The notes under the pieces were generated by a model. It saw nothing but the letters and a program-made list of their open reading frames with translations, had not been told where the DNA came from and did no database searches. 10,814 bases of DNA from Treponema sp. Its GTDB lineage: Bacteria; Spirochaetota; Spirochaetia; Treponematales; Breznakiellaceae. Positions 1-6,791 of this stretch are shown here, piece by piece. The translations under genes and the position numbers were made by a program. Every line of letters begins with the position of its first letter. Positions within the stretch are counted from its first letter, which is position 1. The DNA is taken from NCBI GenBank assembly GCA_031269405.1, contig JAISZE010000077.1:1-10814 (forward strand), in the 5' to 3' direction.

Positions 1-73
1 CCATTATCAATGATACATTAAACGTACCATCTTTGGGTTGAATTATTGTGTTAAAATAAAGAATATTGTCCAT
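1..73 (-). CDS. N-terminal fragment of an unrecognised leftward gene, cut by the window edge
   Basis: An open frame starts with ATG at 73 and runs leftward through 24 codons without a stop to the edge. The visible peptide begins MDNILYFNTIIQPKDG. No family is recognised from so short a piece. No Shine-Dalgarno sequence precedes the ATG, but TTGACA and TAAAAT hexamers 17 bp apart lie just upstream and would start transcription at about the ATG itself, so a leaderless mRNA is possible. The DNA is far more AT-rich than the neighbouring hydratase gene. That could mean recently acquired DNA, but it also makes chance promoter matches and chance short frames more likely. Confidence 0.4.
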   Translation of the reverse strand, partial: MDNILYFNTIIQPKDGTFNVSLIM

Positions 74-79
74 ATTTTT

Positions 80-108
80 ATTTTATCATTTTGTATATAT
101 TTTGTCAA
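80..108 (-). promoter_or_regulatory. Candidate sigma70-type promoter for the leftward gene at 1-73
   Basis: On the minus strand, TTGACA (103-108) and TAAAAT (80-85) are separated by exactly 17 bp. The -35 matches consensus fully and the -10 differs at one base. Predicted transcription would begin near position 73, at the ATG of the partial gene. The surroundings are AT-rich, so a chance match cannot be ruled out. Confidence 0.45.
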
Positions 109-157
109 TGATTTTTTAAAAAAAATTCAAAAATTATTACGCATAACTATCTAGTTA

Positions 158-267
158 GTGTCTGTCCACAAAATCGGTTGTTTTGTGGACAGAACTTTGC
201 ATTTGCATACGTAAATGCGTTTTATAAGGTAGTCTGTCCATACTATGTCTACATTATGGACAGACTC
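158..267. repeat. Array of three hairpins bounded by inverted repeats; MITE-like element
   Basis: Hairpin 1 has perfect 13-bp arms, TCTGTCCACAAAA, at 161-173 and 181-193. Hairpin 2 has perfect 12-bp arms, AGTCTGTCCATA, at 231-242 and 255-266, and its loop carries a further ATGT/ACAT pairing. Between them, 199-206 pairs with 211-218 (GCATTTGC with GTAAATGC, one G-T pair) around a 4-nt loop. All four long arms share the core CTGTCCA. The outer ends form an inverted repeat matching at 12 of 14 positions (158-171 against 254-267), and a TA dinucleotide lies immediately outside each end (156-157 and 268-269). This fits a small non-autonomous element of a type that duplicates TA on insertion, such as IS630/Tc1-like elements. 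It contains no ORF. It begins four bases beyond the hydratase stop codon, so it would be transcribed into that mRNA's 3' end; there is no U-tract for a classical intrinsic terminator. It could alternatively be a paired operator or an mRNA-stabilising structure. Confidence 0.6.
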
Positions 268-270
268 TAA

Positions 271-2625
271 TTATATCCCTCTATTGCCGGAGGGGTCAAA
301 GCTCCGCCGGTTGTAGTTAATCAGGCCCCCGGCAAGGATAATCTCCCGCTCCCCGGAGTTGAGCTCCGGCGCTTTAAGGGCCAGGGGGGCGGCTGTTTTG
401 CCGCTTATGACCCAGGCGTCAAGGACTGCCGCCCCGGAACGGATCCCGCCGGCGGCCTGGGGGATAAAGATATAGTCGCCGTTCTTAAAGGCCCCCTCGT
501 CAACGGCAAAGGGCAGGATGCCCCAGTTGATAAGGTTTGAACGGTAACGCTTGGTGGCGTACTCGCAGGCAAAGTTGGCGCCGCCGCCCAGGACCCGCTG
601 GCAGCTTGCGGCCTGCTCCCTGGCGCTGCCGTCTCCCGGCTTTCTGGCGAACAGCGCCGAGGCGATCTGCAAGTCTTTCAAGCTAATGCCGGACATAGCC
701 GGGATGGTCCCTATCCCTTCCAGGATCTCCGGGAGCTCAGGGAGGAATTCAGCAGGGTTCCCCGAACCCGAAGCGGCGGCCTGCGCGGCGTTCCGCACCG
801 CCTTGGCCCTGCCCACATAGGCGGGATCTTTCCGGGAAAGGGTATATTCCGCAAGGCCCACGGGATTGGAGCGAAAAGAAGAAGTCTCCCCCGAAGGGAT
901 AAGCTCGTCGGTAGTGGTTACCGGGTCGGTTATATACGAAACGATTTTTAGAAGAAGGCTGCCGCCCAGTTCTTCCATAGGCGGCCAGCCGGTGATATTG
1001 GGGCCGTACCGGAGGGGGGAGCTTCTGTCGGGCTTTCCCGCGCCGTTGTACACCTTGGAAAGGTACGGGCCCGGGCCGTAATGGTAAGGGCACTCAGTTT
1101 CCTTCCAGTCTAGGTTTTCCGCGGAAGACAGGTAACCGCCCGCAAGGGCAGTGGCGGCGATGCTCCTGGCGTCCATTAGGCAGACCGAGGCGATCTGCCC
1201 GCTGCCGGGTTTGGAGCCTTCGCGGTTGGGGAAGTTCCTGGTAGTGTGCCTGATAGAAAGGGCGTTGTTTGCAGGCACGTCTCCGGCGCCGAAGCAGGGG
1301 CCGCAGAACGCGGTGCGGACAATCACCCCCTGGTTAATAAGGGAACTCAGGGCGCCGTTTTCGGCCAGTTCCAGGAGTATAGGCTGGCTGCCGGGATAGG
1401 CGGAAAAGGCAAAGCCCTCGTTGCCCCCGCCGCGGTTACGGCTGGAGCGGCCTGCCAGGATGGAACAGACCGCCATGAGGTTATCGAAGGTTCCGCCCGC
1501 GCAGCCTGCCACCACAGCCTGGTCGGCCCGGATGCGGCCCAGGCTGTCAACAGCGCCGGTGAGGTTCAACTTGATATTCGGGTTTTCAATGACCAGCGCG
1601 GCGTCCTTTTCGGCCTGCCGCAGGATGTCAGAGGGGCTGGCAAGAAGGGCGTCGATTTCATACACGTTGCTGGGATGGAAGGGCAAGGCGATCATGGGCT
1701 TGATCGCCGAAAGATCTATGTACACCATGCCGTCGTAATAGGCCAGGTCCCTGGGCTTGAGCTCCCGGTAATCCTCCTCCCGCTGATGGGCGGCAAGGTA
1801 CTTGCGGGTAACTTCGTCAGTCTCCCAGATCGAAGACCAGCAGGCGGTTTCGGTAGTCATCACGTCAATGCCGGCCCGGTAATCGGCAGGAAGCGCGGCG
1901 ATTCCGTCTCCTACGAATTCCAGGACCGCGTTTTTGGCAAAACCGTCCTTAAAGACCGCTCCCACAAGGGCCAGGGCTACGTCCTGGGGCCCTACCCCGC
2001 TCCGGGGCTTCCCGGCCAGGTAGACGGCGATAACCTTGGGATAGGGGACCTCGTAGGTCTGGCGCAGAAGCTGCTTTACCAGTTCCCCCCCTCCCTCGCC
2101 CACCCCCATGGTTCCCAGGGAGCCGTAGCGGGTATGGCTGTCGCTTCCCAGGATCATCCTCCCGCAGCCCGCCATGGTTTCCCTGATATACGAATGGATC
2201 ACCGCCAGATGAGGGGGGACGTAGATGCCGCCGTAGCGTTTTGCGGCGGAAAGCCCGAAGAGGTGGTCGTCTTCGTTGATTGTGCCCCCTACGGCGCAGA
2301 GGGAATTGTGGAAGTTCGTGAGCACATAGGGGACAGGGAATTCCTCAAGGCCGCTGACCTTGGCGGTCTGGATGATGTTGACAAAGGTAATGTCATGGGA
2401 AGCCATAGCGTCAAAATTGAGGCGGAGTTCCTTAGGGCCCCCTGCCGGCTCTGTAGGGCCTGTATGATGGGCCAGAAGGATTCCTGAGGCTATCGTTCCC
2501 TTTCCGGCGGCTTCAGCCGAAACGCCTCCTGCGGCGCTCCTGATCCTGCCTTGATTTTCAGGAATATCTTCGATGATCTCCCTGCCCTTTACCAGGTACA
2601 CCCCATGGGCGACAACCTTAACCAT
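271..2625 (-). CDS. Aconitase-superfamily hydratase (YbhJ-like), [4Fe-4S] enzyme
   Basis: This 784-residue protein is a probable cytoplasmic hydro-lyase of the aconitase superfamily, most like the uncharacterised E. coli YbhJ group. The N-terminal aconitase domains hold GSDSHT (160-165) and a glycine-rich stretch after it. The cluster cysteines are C375 (VAGCAGG) and C441/C444 (FCGPCFG). RNFPNR (463-468) matches the conserved NF.GR substrate-binding segment. The C-terminal swivel domain (about 640-770) contains YATKRYRSN (689-697). The usual GSSRE loop of aconitase appears replaced by GGGANFACE (680-688), and aligning by eye the DH pair becomes FH (105-106). The substrate may therefore not be citrate, and none can be named. 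The start is supported by a strong AAGGAGAAGGG site. The gene stands alone, divergent from the DUF4954 gene and not beside leuC/leuD genes. Superfamily membership is certain; the exact reaction is unknown. Confidence 0.88.
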   Translation of the reverse strand: MVKVVAHGVYLVKGREIIEDIPENQGRIRSAAGGVSAEAAGKGTIASGILLAHHTGPTEPAGGPKELRLNFDAMASHDITFVNIIQTAKVSGLEEFPVPYVLTNFHNSLCAVGGTINEDDHLFGLSAAKRYGGIYVPPHLAVIHSYIRETMAGCGRMILGSDSHTRYGSLGTMGVGEGGGELVKQLLRQTYEVPYPKVIAVYLAGKPRSGVGPQDVALALVGAVFKDGFAKNAVLEFVGDGIAALPADYRAGIDVMTTETACWSSIWETDEVTRKYLAAHQREEDYRELKPRDLAYYDGMVYIDLSAIKPMIALPFHPSNVYEIDALLASPSDILRQAEKDAALVIENPNIKLNLTGAVDSLGRIRADQAVVAGCAGGTFDNLMAVCSILAGRSSRNRGGGNEGFAFSAYPGSQPILLELAENGALSSLINQGVIVRTAFCGPCFGAGDVPANNALSIRHTTRNFPNREGSKPGSGQIASVCLMDARSIAATALAGGYLSSAENLDWKETECPYHYGPGPYLSKVYNGAGKPDRSSPLRYGPNITGWPPMEELGGSLLLKIVSYITDPVTTTDELIPSGETSSFRSNPVGLAEYTLSRKDPAYVGRAKAVRNAAQAAASGSGNPAEFLPELPEILEGIGTIPAMSGISLKDLQIASALFARKPGDGSAREQAASCQRVLGGGANFACEYATKRYRSNLINWGILPFAVDEGAFKNGDYIFIPQAAGGIRSGAAVLDAWVISGKTAAPLALKAPELNSGEREIILAGGLINYNRRSFDPSGNRGI

Positions 2626-2636
2626 TTCCCTTCTCC

Positions 2637-2665
2637 TTGAACAGCTTCCTTTAATATACCATAAT
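2637..2665 (+). promoter_or_regulatory. Candidate sigma70-type promoter for the DUF4954-mgtC pair
   Basis: TTGAAC (2637-2642) and CATAAT (2660-2665) are separated by 17 bp. Transcription would start near 2672, leaving a short leader that contains AAAAGGAA (2673-2680), a Shine-Dalgarno site about 7 nt before the ATG at 2688. It overlaps the opposing candidate promoter of the hydratase gene. Confidence 0.5.
2653..2658 (-). promoter_or_regulatory. Candidate extended -10 promoter element for the hydratase gene
   Basis: The minus strand reads TGGTATATT, with the -10 hexamer at 2653-2658 and a TGn extension upstream. The matching -35 region is poor (TTCCTT), as is common for extended -10 promoters. 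The predicted leader is about 20 nt and carries the AAGGAGAAGGG ribosome-binding site. It lies inside the 62-bp divergent spacer and overlaps the rightward promoter, so the two may compete for RNA polymerase. Confidence 0.4.
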
Positions 2666-2687
2666 CCTGAATAAAAGGAAGCGGATT

Positions 2688-4904
2688 ATGACAGATACTG
2701 ACAACCCGGAACAATACGGCTATAACTTCATCCCTGACGAGTATCTTCCTGCCGGAAAAGATGAATACTGGCTCAGGGACATGCAGGCCGGAACCGCCCG
2801 GTCCTGGAGAGGGCTAAAAGCGGACGAACTGGAAATACTCATCAAAAATGACAACTACTGTTCCAAATGGGATAAATTCCTCGTTACGGATCCCTTCGAC
2901 CCCTCTCTGATCCGGAATTCGGCGTTCTACGGCCTCATACGCCTTGGGGCGCTCAGGAACATCCTTTTAAGGCGCAACGATTTCTGCGTCCCCGCAGGGA
3001 TACGGAACAGCACCGTCATTTCCTGCGACATCGGAAGCGATACGGCCATACAGGACTGCACCTACATATCCCATTACATCATCGGCGACAATGTGATCCT
3101 TTCCCGCATCGACGAGATGCAGGCCACTAACCACGCCAAATTCGGCAACGGCGCGGTCAAGGACGGGGAGGACGAGGAGGTCCGGGTCTGGATAGACGTT
3201 ATGAACGAAGCGGGCGGCAGATCCATACTGCCTTTTGAGGGCATGCTCCCTGCTGACGCCTATATATGGGCCGCTTACCGGGACGACCGGAATCTCACTG
3301 AAAAGCTTAAAGACATTACCCAGGAGGAATACGGCGGGAGGCGCGGAAGCTACGGGACTGTAGGCTCAGGATCGGTGATCAAGAGCGCCAGGATCATCAA
3401 GGACGTGAAGGTAGGGGAATATGCGTATATCAAAGGCGCCAATAAGCTCAAAAACATAACCGTCCTTTCTTCCAAAGATGAGGCCAGCCAGATAGGCGAA
3501 GGCGTGGAGATGGTCAACGGCATCGTGGGCTACGGCTGCCACGCCTTTTACGGCTCCAAGGCGGTGCGCTTTGTCATGGGCAGGAACAGCAACCTCAAGT
3601 ACGGCGCCAGGCTCATCCACTCGGTGCTTGGGGACAATTCCACTGTCTCGTGCTGCGAGATCCTGAACAACCTCATATTCCCGGTCCACGAGCAGCACCA
3701 CAACAATTCGTTTTTGATCGCCAGCCTTATCCAGGGGATGAGCAATATGGCCGCAGGGGCAACTATCGGGTCCAACCACAACAGCCGGGCTAACGACGGG
3801 GAGATCCGGGCGGGCCGGGGGTTCTGGCCGGGACTGGCGGTAACCCTCAAGCACTCAAGCCGTTTCGCCAGCTTTGTGCTCATCGCCAAGGGCGACTATC
3901 CCTACGAACTCAACATCAGCCTCCCCTTCTCGCTGGTGAACAACAACACGAAGCTGGACCGCCTGGAAGTGATGCCCGCATATTTCTGGATGTACAACCT
4001 CTACGCCCTGGAACGGAATTCCTGGAAAGCCTCGAACCGGGACAAGCGGAAGGTAAAGGAACAGCATATCGAAACGGATTACCTGGCGCCTGACACTGCG
4101 GAAGAGATAATCTCGGCCCTTTCGTCTATTGAAGGATGGATGGCCGAAGCGGGGATCCTTGAGCCTCTGAAAGAGGACCAGGGGCAGGCGGACAACGAGG
4201 ACCCTGAATACGAGCTTGCGTCTGAGGAATCAGGAAAAGATCCGGCTGTCCCGGCCAGGGACCTTGAGCGCCGCAGCAGGGGCCAGGTAATCTTGAAGCC
4301 CCGGCGCGCCAGAGCGGCGTACCGGCAGATGCTCAGGTACTATGCCGTCAAAACCGTAGCGGACTACCTCCTTGCGCACCCTCAGCAGGGCCTGAAAGAC
4401 CTGGCGGCGGAAATGAAAACGCCCCTGCCGGGGGGGCCGGGGCGGGTTGCCCAATGGGTAAACCTTGGGGGCCAGATAGCCCCTGCGTTCAGGCTTGACG
4501 ATCTGAGAAGGAAAATCCGGGAAGGGGAACTAAAAACCTGGGACGGCATCCATGCGGCATATAACGGTATAGCTGCGACATACGAGGCCGACCGGCTCAG
4601 GCACGCCTGGGAGGTCTACCGCTGCCTTAGCGGCGGGCCTTCCCTTGAGGACCCGGACCGGTTTAAGGGGGAGCTTGAAGCCCTGATAGAAACCCGCCGC
4701 TGGATTGCGAAACAGGTCTACCTCAGCAGATCCAAGGATTTCAACGATCCTTTCAGGGGCATAACGTACCGTAATAAAGAAGAAATGGAGCAGGTCGCAG
4801 GGACCGCTGCGGACAATTCCTTTGTAAAACTAATGCAGGAAAAAATCGCTGCGTCTGAAGCGTCTATTGCAAAACTCACCGCCGCACGGGGAGGAGGGCT
4901 GTGA
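2688..4904 (+). CDS. DUF4954-family protein with left-handed beta-helix repeats
   Basis: This 738-residue protein matches by recognition the DUF4954 family, an uncharacterised group found mainly in Treponema and Bacteroidetes. No signal peptide or membrane segment is seen, so it should be cytoplasmic. Residues about 100-140 and 225-325 contain hexapeptide-type turns typical of a left-handed parallel beta-helix, for example IGSDTAIQDC, IIGDNVILSRI, VKVGEYAYIKGA and LGDNSTVSC. That fold is used by many acyl- and nucleotidyltransferases. A His/Asn-rich segment follows (HEQHHNNS at 334-341, GSNHNSR at 361-367) and might hold an active site. An acidic linker (about 493-525) leads to a charged, probably helical C-terminal region (530-738). 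Its stop codon lies inside the mgtC start (GTGA), so the two are probably translated together. The reaction is unknown; a sugar- or nucleotide-linked transferase is only a guess from the fold. Confidence 0.85.
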   Translation: MTDTDNPEQYGYNFIPDEYLPAGKDEYWLRDMQAGTARSWRGLKADELEILIKNDNYCSKWDKFLVTDPFDPSLIRNSAFYGLIRLGALRNILLRRNDFCVPAGIRNSTVISCDIGSDTAIQDCTYISHYIIGDNVILSRIDEMQATNHAKFGNGAVKDGEDEEVRVWIDVMNEAGGRSILPFEGMLPADAYIWAAYRDDRNLTEKLKDITQEEYGGRRGSYGTVGSGSVIKSARIIKDVKVGEYAYIKGANKLKNITVLSSKDEASQIGEGVEMVNGIVGYGCHAFYGSKAVRFVMGRNSNLKYGARLIHSVLGDNSTVSCCEILNNLIFPVHEQHHNNSFLIASLIQGMSNMAAGATIGSNHNSRANDGEIRAGRGFWPGLAVTLKHSSRFASFVLIAKGDYPYELNISLPFSLVNNNTKLDRLEVMPAYFWMYNLYALERNSWKASNRDKRKVKEQHIETDYLAPDTAEEIISALSSIEGWMAEAGILEPLKEDQGQADNEDPEYELASEESGKDPAVPARDLERRSRGQVILKPRRARAAYRQMLRYYAVKTVADYLLAHPQQGLKDLAAEMKTPLPGGPGRVAQWVNLGGQIAPAFRLDDLRRKIREGELKTWDGIHAAYNGIAATYEADRLRHAWEVYRCLSGGPSLEDPDRFKGELEALIETRRWIAKQVYLSRSKDFNDPFRGITYRNKEEMEQVAGTAADNSFVKLMQEKIAASEASIAKLTAARGGGL

Positions 4905-5587
4905 ACCCCTCGGCGCTTAACGAATGGGATATGCTGATACGGCTCGGCCTGAGTTTCGCCGCCGGGGCGGTTATCGGGTTTGAGCGATCCACGCACCGCC
5001 AGGTCGCGGGGCTGCGGACCCATATTCTTATCGCCATGGGAGCCTGCCTCCTCATGCTCCTTTCCATCTGGCTGCCCCAGACCTTTTTGGGCATGAACAA
5101 TGGTGATCCCGGACGCATCGCCGCCCAGGTTGTATCGGGCATAGGCTTTCTGGGCGCAGGGGCCATCATACGCCTGGGGAACAACGTGCGGGGCCTTACC
5201 ACTGCGGCGTCGCTCTGGTTTATCGCCGCCGTGGGTTTGGCCATAGGCGCCGGCATGTTCGCCGCAGCGGGAATGGCCGAAGCGGCGGGGCTCTTTACCC
5301 TCTTTGTGCTGGGCAAATTTGAAAAAAAGGTGTTCCCCACGGAACGGATCAAAGTCCTGGAAATAACTTACAAAAACAGCGCCACGGACACCAAAGAAGC
5401 CCTGGATATTATCTCCGCTTCAGGGCTCAGGATCCAGTCCATGGATGTAAACCAGGGGGCCAAAGACAGGGGAACCAGGCTGCGGCTGCTCGTGAGCATC
5501 CCCAGCGCCGCGGATATTGCCTCTATCGCCAAACAGATCAAAGCCTCAGGGCACGTGGGGAAAGTGGAAATCAAGGAAAAATACTAG
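4901..5587 (+). CDS. mgtC: MgtC/SapB-family inner-membrane protein
   Basis: This 228-residue protein carries the MgtC/SapB signature motifs: GAVIGFERSTHRQVAGLRT (22-40), AAQVVSGIGFLGAGAI (74-89) and VRGLTTAASLW (96-106). Four to five membrane segments occupy about 12-138. A soluble tail (about 147-228) resembles the ACT-like regulatory domain of full-length MgtC proteins. The family is linked to magnesium limitation, intramacrophage survival and control of membrane ATP synthase or potassium transport; the exact role here is not shown. The start is GTG at 4901, chosen because the strong GGGAGGAGG site (4889-4897) precedes it and because it overlaps the upstream stop by four bases. No riboswitch-like leader of the Salmonella mgtC type can exist in this arrangement, so control must come through the upstream gene's transcript. 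The symbol is a family name. Confidence 0.9.
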   Translation: MNPSALNEWDMLIRLGLSFAAGAVIGFERSTHRQVAGLRTHILIAMGACLLMLLSIWLPQTFLGMNNGDPGRIAAQVVSGIGFLGAGAIIRLGNNVRGLTTAASLWFIAAVGLAIGAGMFAAAGMAEAAGLFTLFVLGKFEKKVFPTERIKVLEITYKNSATDTKEALDIISASGLRIQSMDVNQGAKDRGTRLRLLVSIPSAADIASIAKQIKASGHVGKVEIKEKY

Positions 5588-5651
5588 ACACTCTGCGCCT
5601 TGGCGGTGGATTTTTAGAATTTACGCTCAAATGCAGAGCCTGCCCGGGGTT

Positions 5652-6758
5652 TCACCGGTTTGCAGGCTTCAATATAGGGATAACCGGCTCCGTAAGTTCG
5701 ATAGCCGCAGGGAAATCTCCGGGCTGCAACAGGACGGTTTCGCCGTCCATCTGGGCGAGGATAGGGTTTTCACCCTTGAACTCAATCCGGTTCGCGCTAA
5801 AAAGCAGGGACTCAGGCTTATTGATGTGTTCGCCTGTGGTAAAGAGGCCTTTGAGCGCCACTTTGCGCAGCAGGGGCATCTGGCGTACCATACAGACATT
5901 GCGGCTGTCGGGAAGTATGCGCTTATGGGAACCGTAGGTGCGGCAGCCGCTTTCACCTACAGCCAGGAGCAGGACCTTTTCCCTAAAAGCCTCCACCCCC
6001 CTCCCCTCTTTGTCCAGGGCGCGGACCTCCATGGGGCCTACCCGGTAAAGCCTGTCGTACAGCAGCGAAGCGATGTCCACCCAGAGTTTGTACGAATCCC
6101 CCGGAAGGCGTCCTTTCATCTTGTTGGTCATGTGGGTAACAAAGGCGTCGAGGCCAAAGGACAAAATGTTAAAAGCCAGAAAGCCGGTTTTTGCGGGATT
6201 AGAAGTGGTAAGCCTGAGCGCCCTCTGGCGGGTGATAACAGCGGGATCGATAAGGAGCTTTAGGGCCAGGTCCAATTCCGGCCCGTCCGCGCCGTCGTTG
6301 CCTGTGCCCATAGGGAGCCGCAGGACCGCGAAGTTTTCGCGGATCTCCTGAGGGGCAGAGTACAGGGCGGTAAGGACTTCCAGACTCGTGCCGTCTCCCC
6401 CTGCGGTGATGATAAGGTACAGGGCCCCGGCGGAAGCAGCGGAATGGGCTTCTTCGATAAGCGCCCTGGTAACAGCCCCAGCGTGGCCTGGCCCGGAGGT
6501 AGGGACAAGCCCCCCCCTCCCTGCGGCGGCAGAAGGGGAGGCGCCGGTGTGAAATGGATTGCCCGCAGACCGGGCGGCGCATTTCTCAAGGAGCGCGGCG
6601 TGCCGCTTCCACCGGGAACGGATGGTAAAGCCCCCGGCTGTAGGGTTGGCAATGACCGTCCAGCGCAGGGGCCTTCCTTGCGCCAAAGGGGTACGGGAAC
6701 AAATTTCGCCTACGAGTTCTCCAAAAACACCGGGAACGACAGCTTTCTTTTTATTCAT
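5652..6758 (-). CDS. Diacylglycerol kinase-fold lipid kinase
   Basis: This 368-residue protein has the catalytic domain of the DAGK/sphingosine-kinase/NAD-kinase-like superfamily. Visible motifs are ANPTAGG (37-43), the nucleotide-binding TAGGDGTSLEVL (118-129), LPMGTGND (148-155), FGLDAFVTHMTN (201-212) and the late acidic motif QMDGE (336-340). It would phosphorylate a lipid such as diacylglycerol at the inner face of the cytoplasmic membrane with ATP, feeding phosphatidate back to phospholipid synthesis; the true substrate is not determined by these motifs. An extra Gly/Ala/Pro/Ser-rich stretch (about 64-95) lies between the first motif and GGDGT and looks like a flexible insertion. The start is supported by GGAGGGA six bases upstream. 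It is the last gene of the leftward cluster, 33 bp after prs, and converges on mgtC. No convincing intrinsic terminator follows it. Confidence 0.87.
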   Translation of the reverse strand: MNKKKAVVPGVFGELVGEICSRTPLAQGRPLRWTVIANPTAGGFTIRSRWKRHAALLEKCAARSAGNPFHTGASPSAAAGRGGLVPTSGPGHAGAVTRALIEEAHSAASAGALYLIITAGGDGTSLEVLTALYSAPQEIRENFAVLRLPMGTGNDGADGPELDLALKLLIDPAVITRQRALRLTTSNPAKTGFLAFNILSFGLDAFVTHMTNKMKGRLPGDSYKLWVDIASLLYDRLYRVGPMEVRALDKEGRGVEAFREKVLLLAVGESGCRTYGSHKRILPDSRNVCMVRQMPLLRKVALKGLFTTGEHINKPESLLFSANRIEFKGENPILAQMDGETVLLQPGDFPAAIELTEPVIPILKPANR

Positions 6759-6791
6759 GCGTCCCTCCGTTCACTTAAAAGGCGTAGACCT

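Noticed and set aside
158..267. Reading the hairpin array as a CRISPR remnant or an intrinsic terminator
   Set aside because: The repeats are inverted, not direct with spacers, and neither hairpin is followed by a U-run on the minus strand.
1246..2487. A 413-codon open frame on the plus strand
   Set aside because: It lies wholly antisense to the hydratase, whose motifs are unmistakable. The predicted protein is Gly/Arg/His-rich with no recognisable domain, as expected for the shadow of a GC-rich gene.
5588..5651. A possible bidirectional terminator between mgtC and the lipid kinase
   Set aside because: CGCCTTGGCG allows only a very short stem before TTTTT. A 7-bp pairing (5637-5643 with 5662-5668) spans the lipid kinase stop but has no U-tract. 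Neither is convincing.
5517..6263. A 248-codon plus-strand frame spanning the mgtC end and the lipid kinase
   Set aside because: It overlaps two genes with strong family motifs and has no supporting features.
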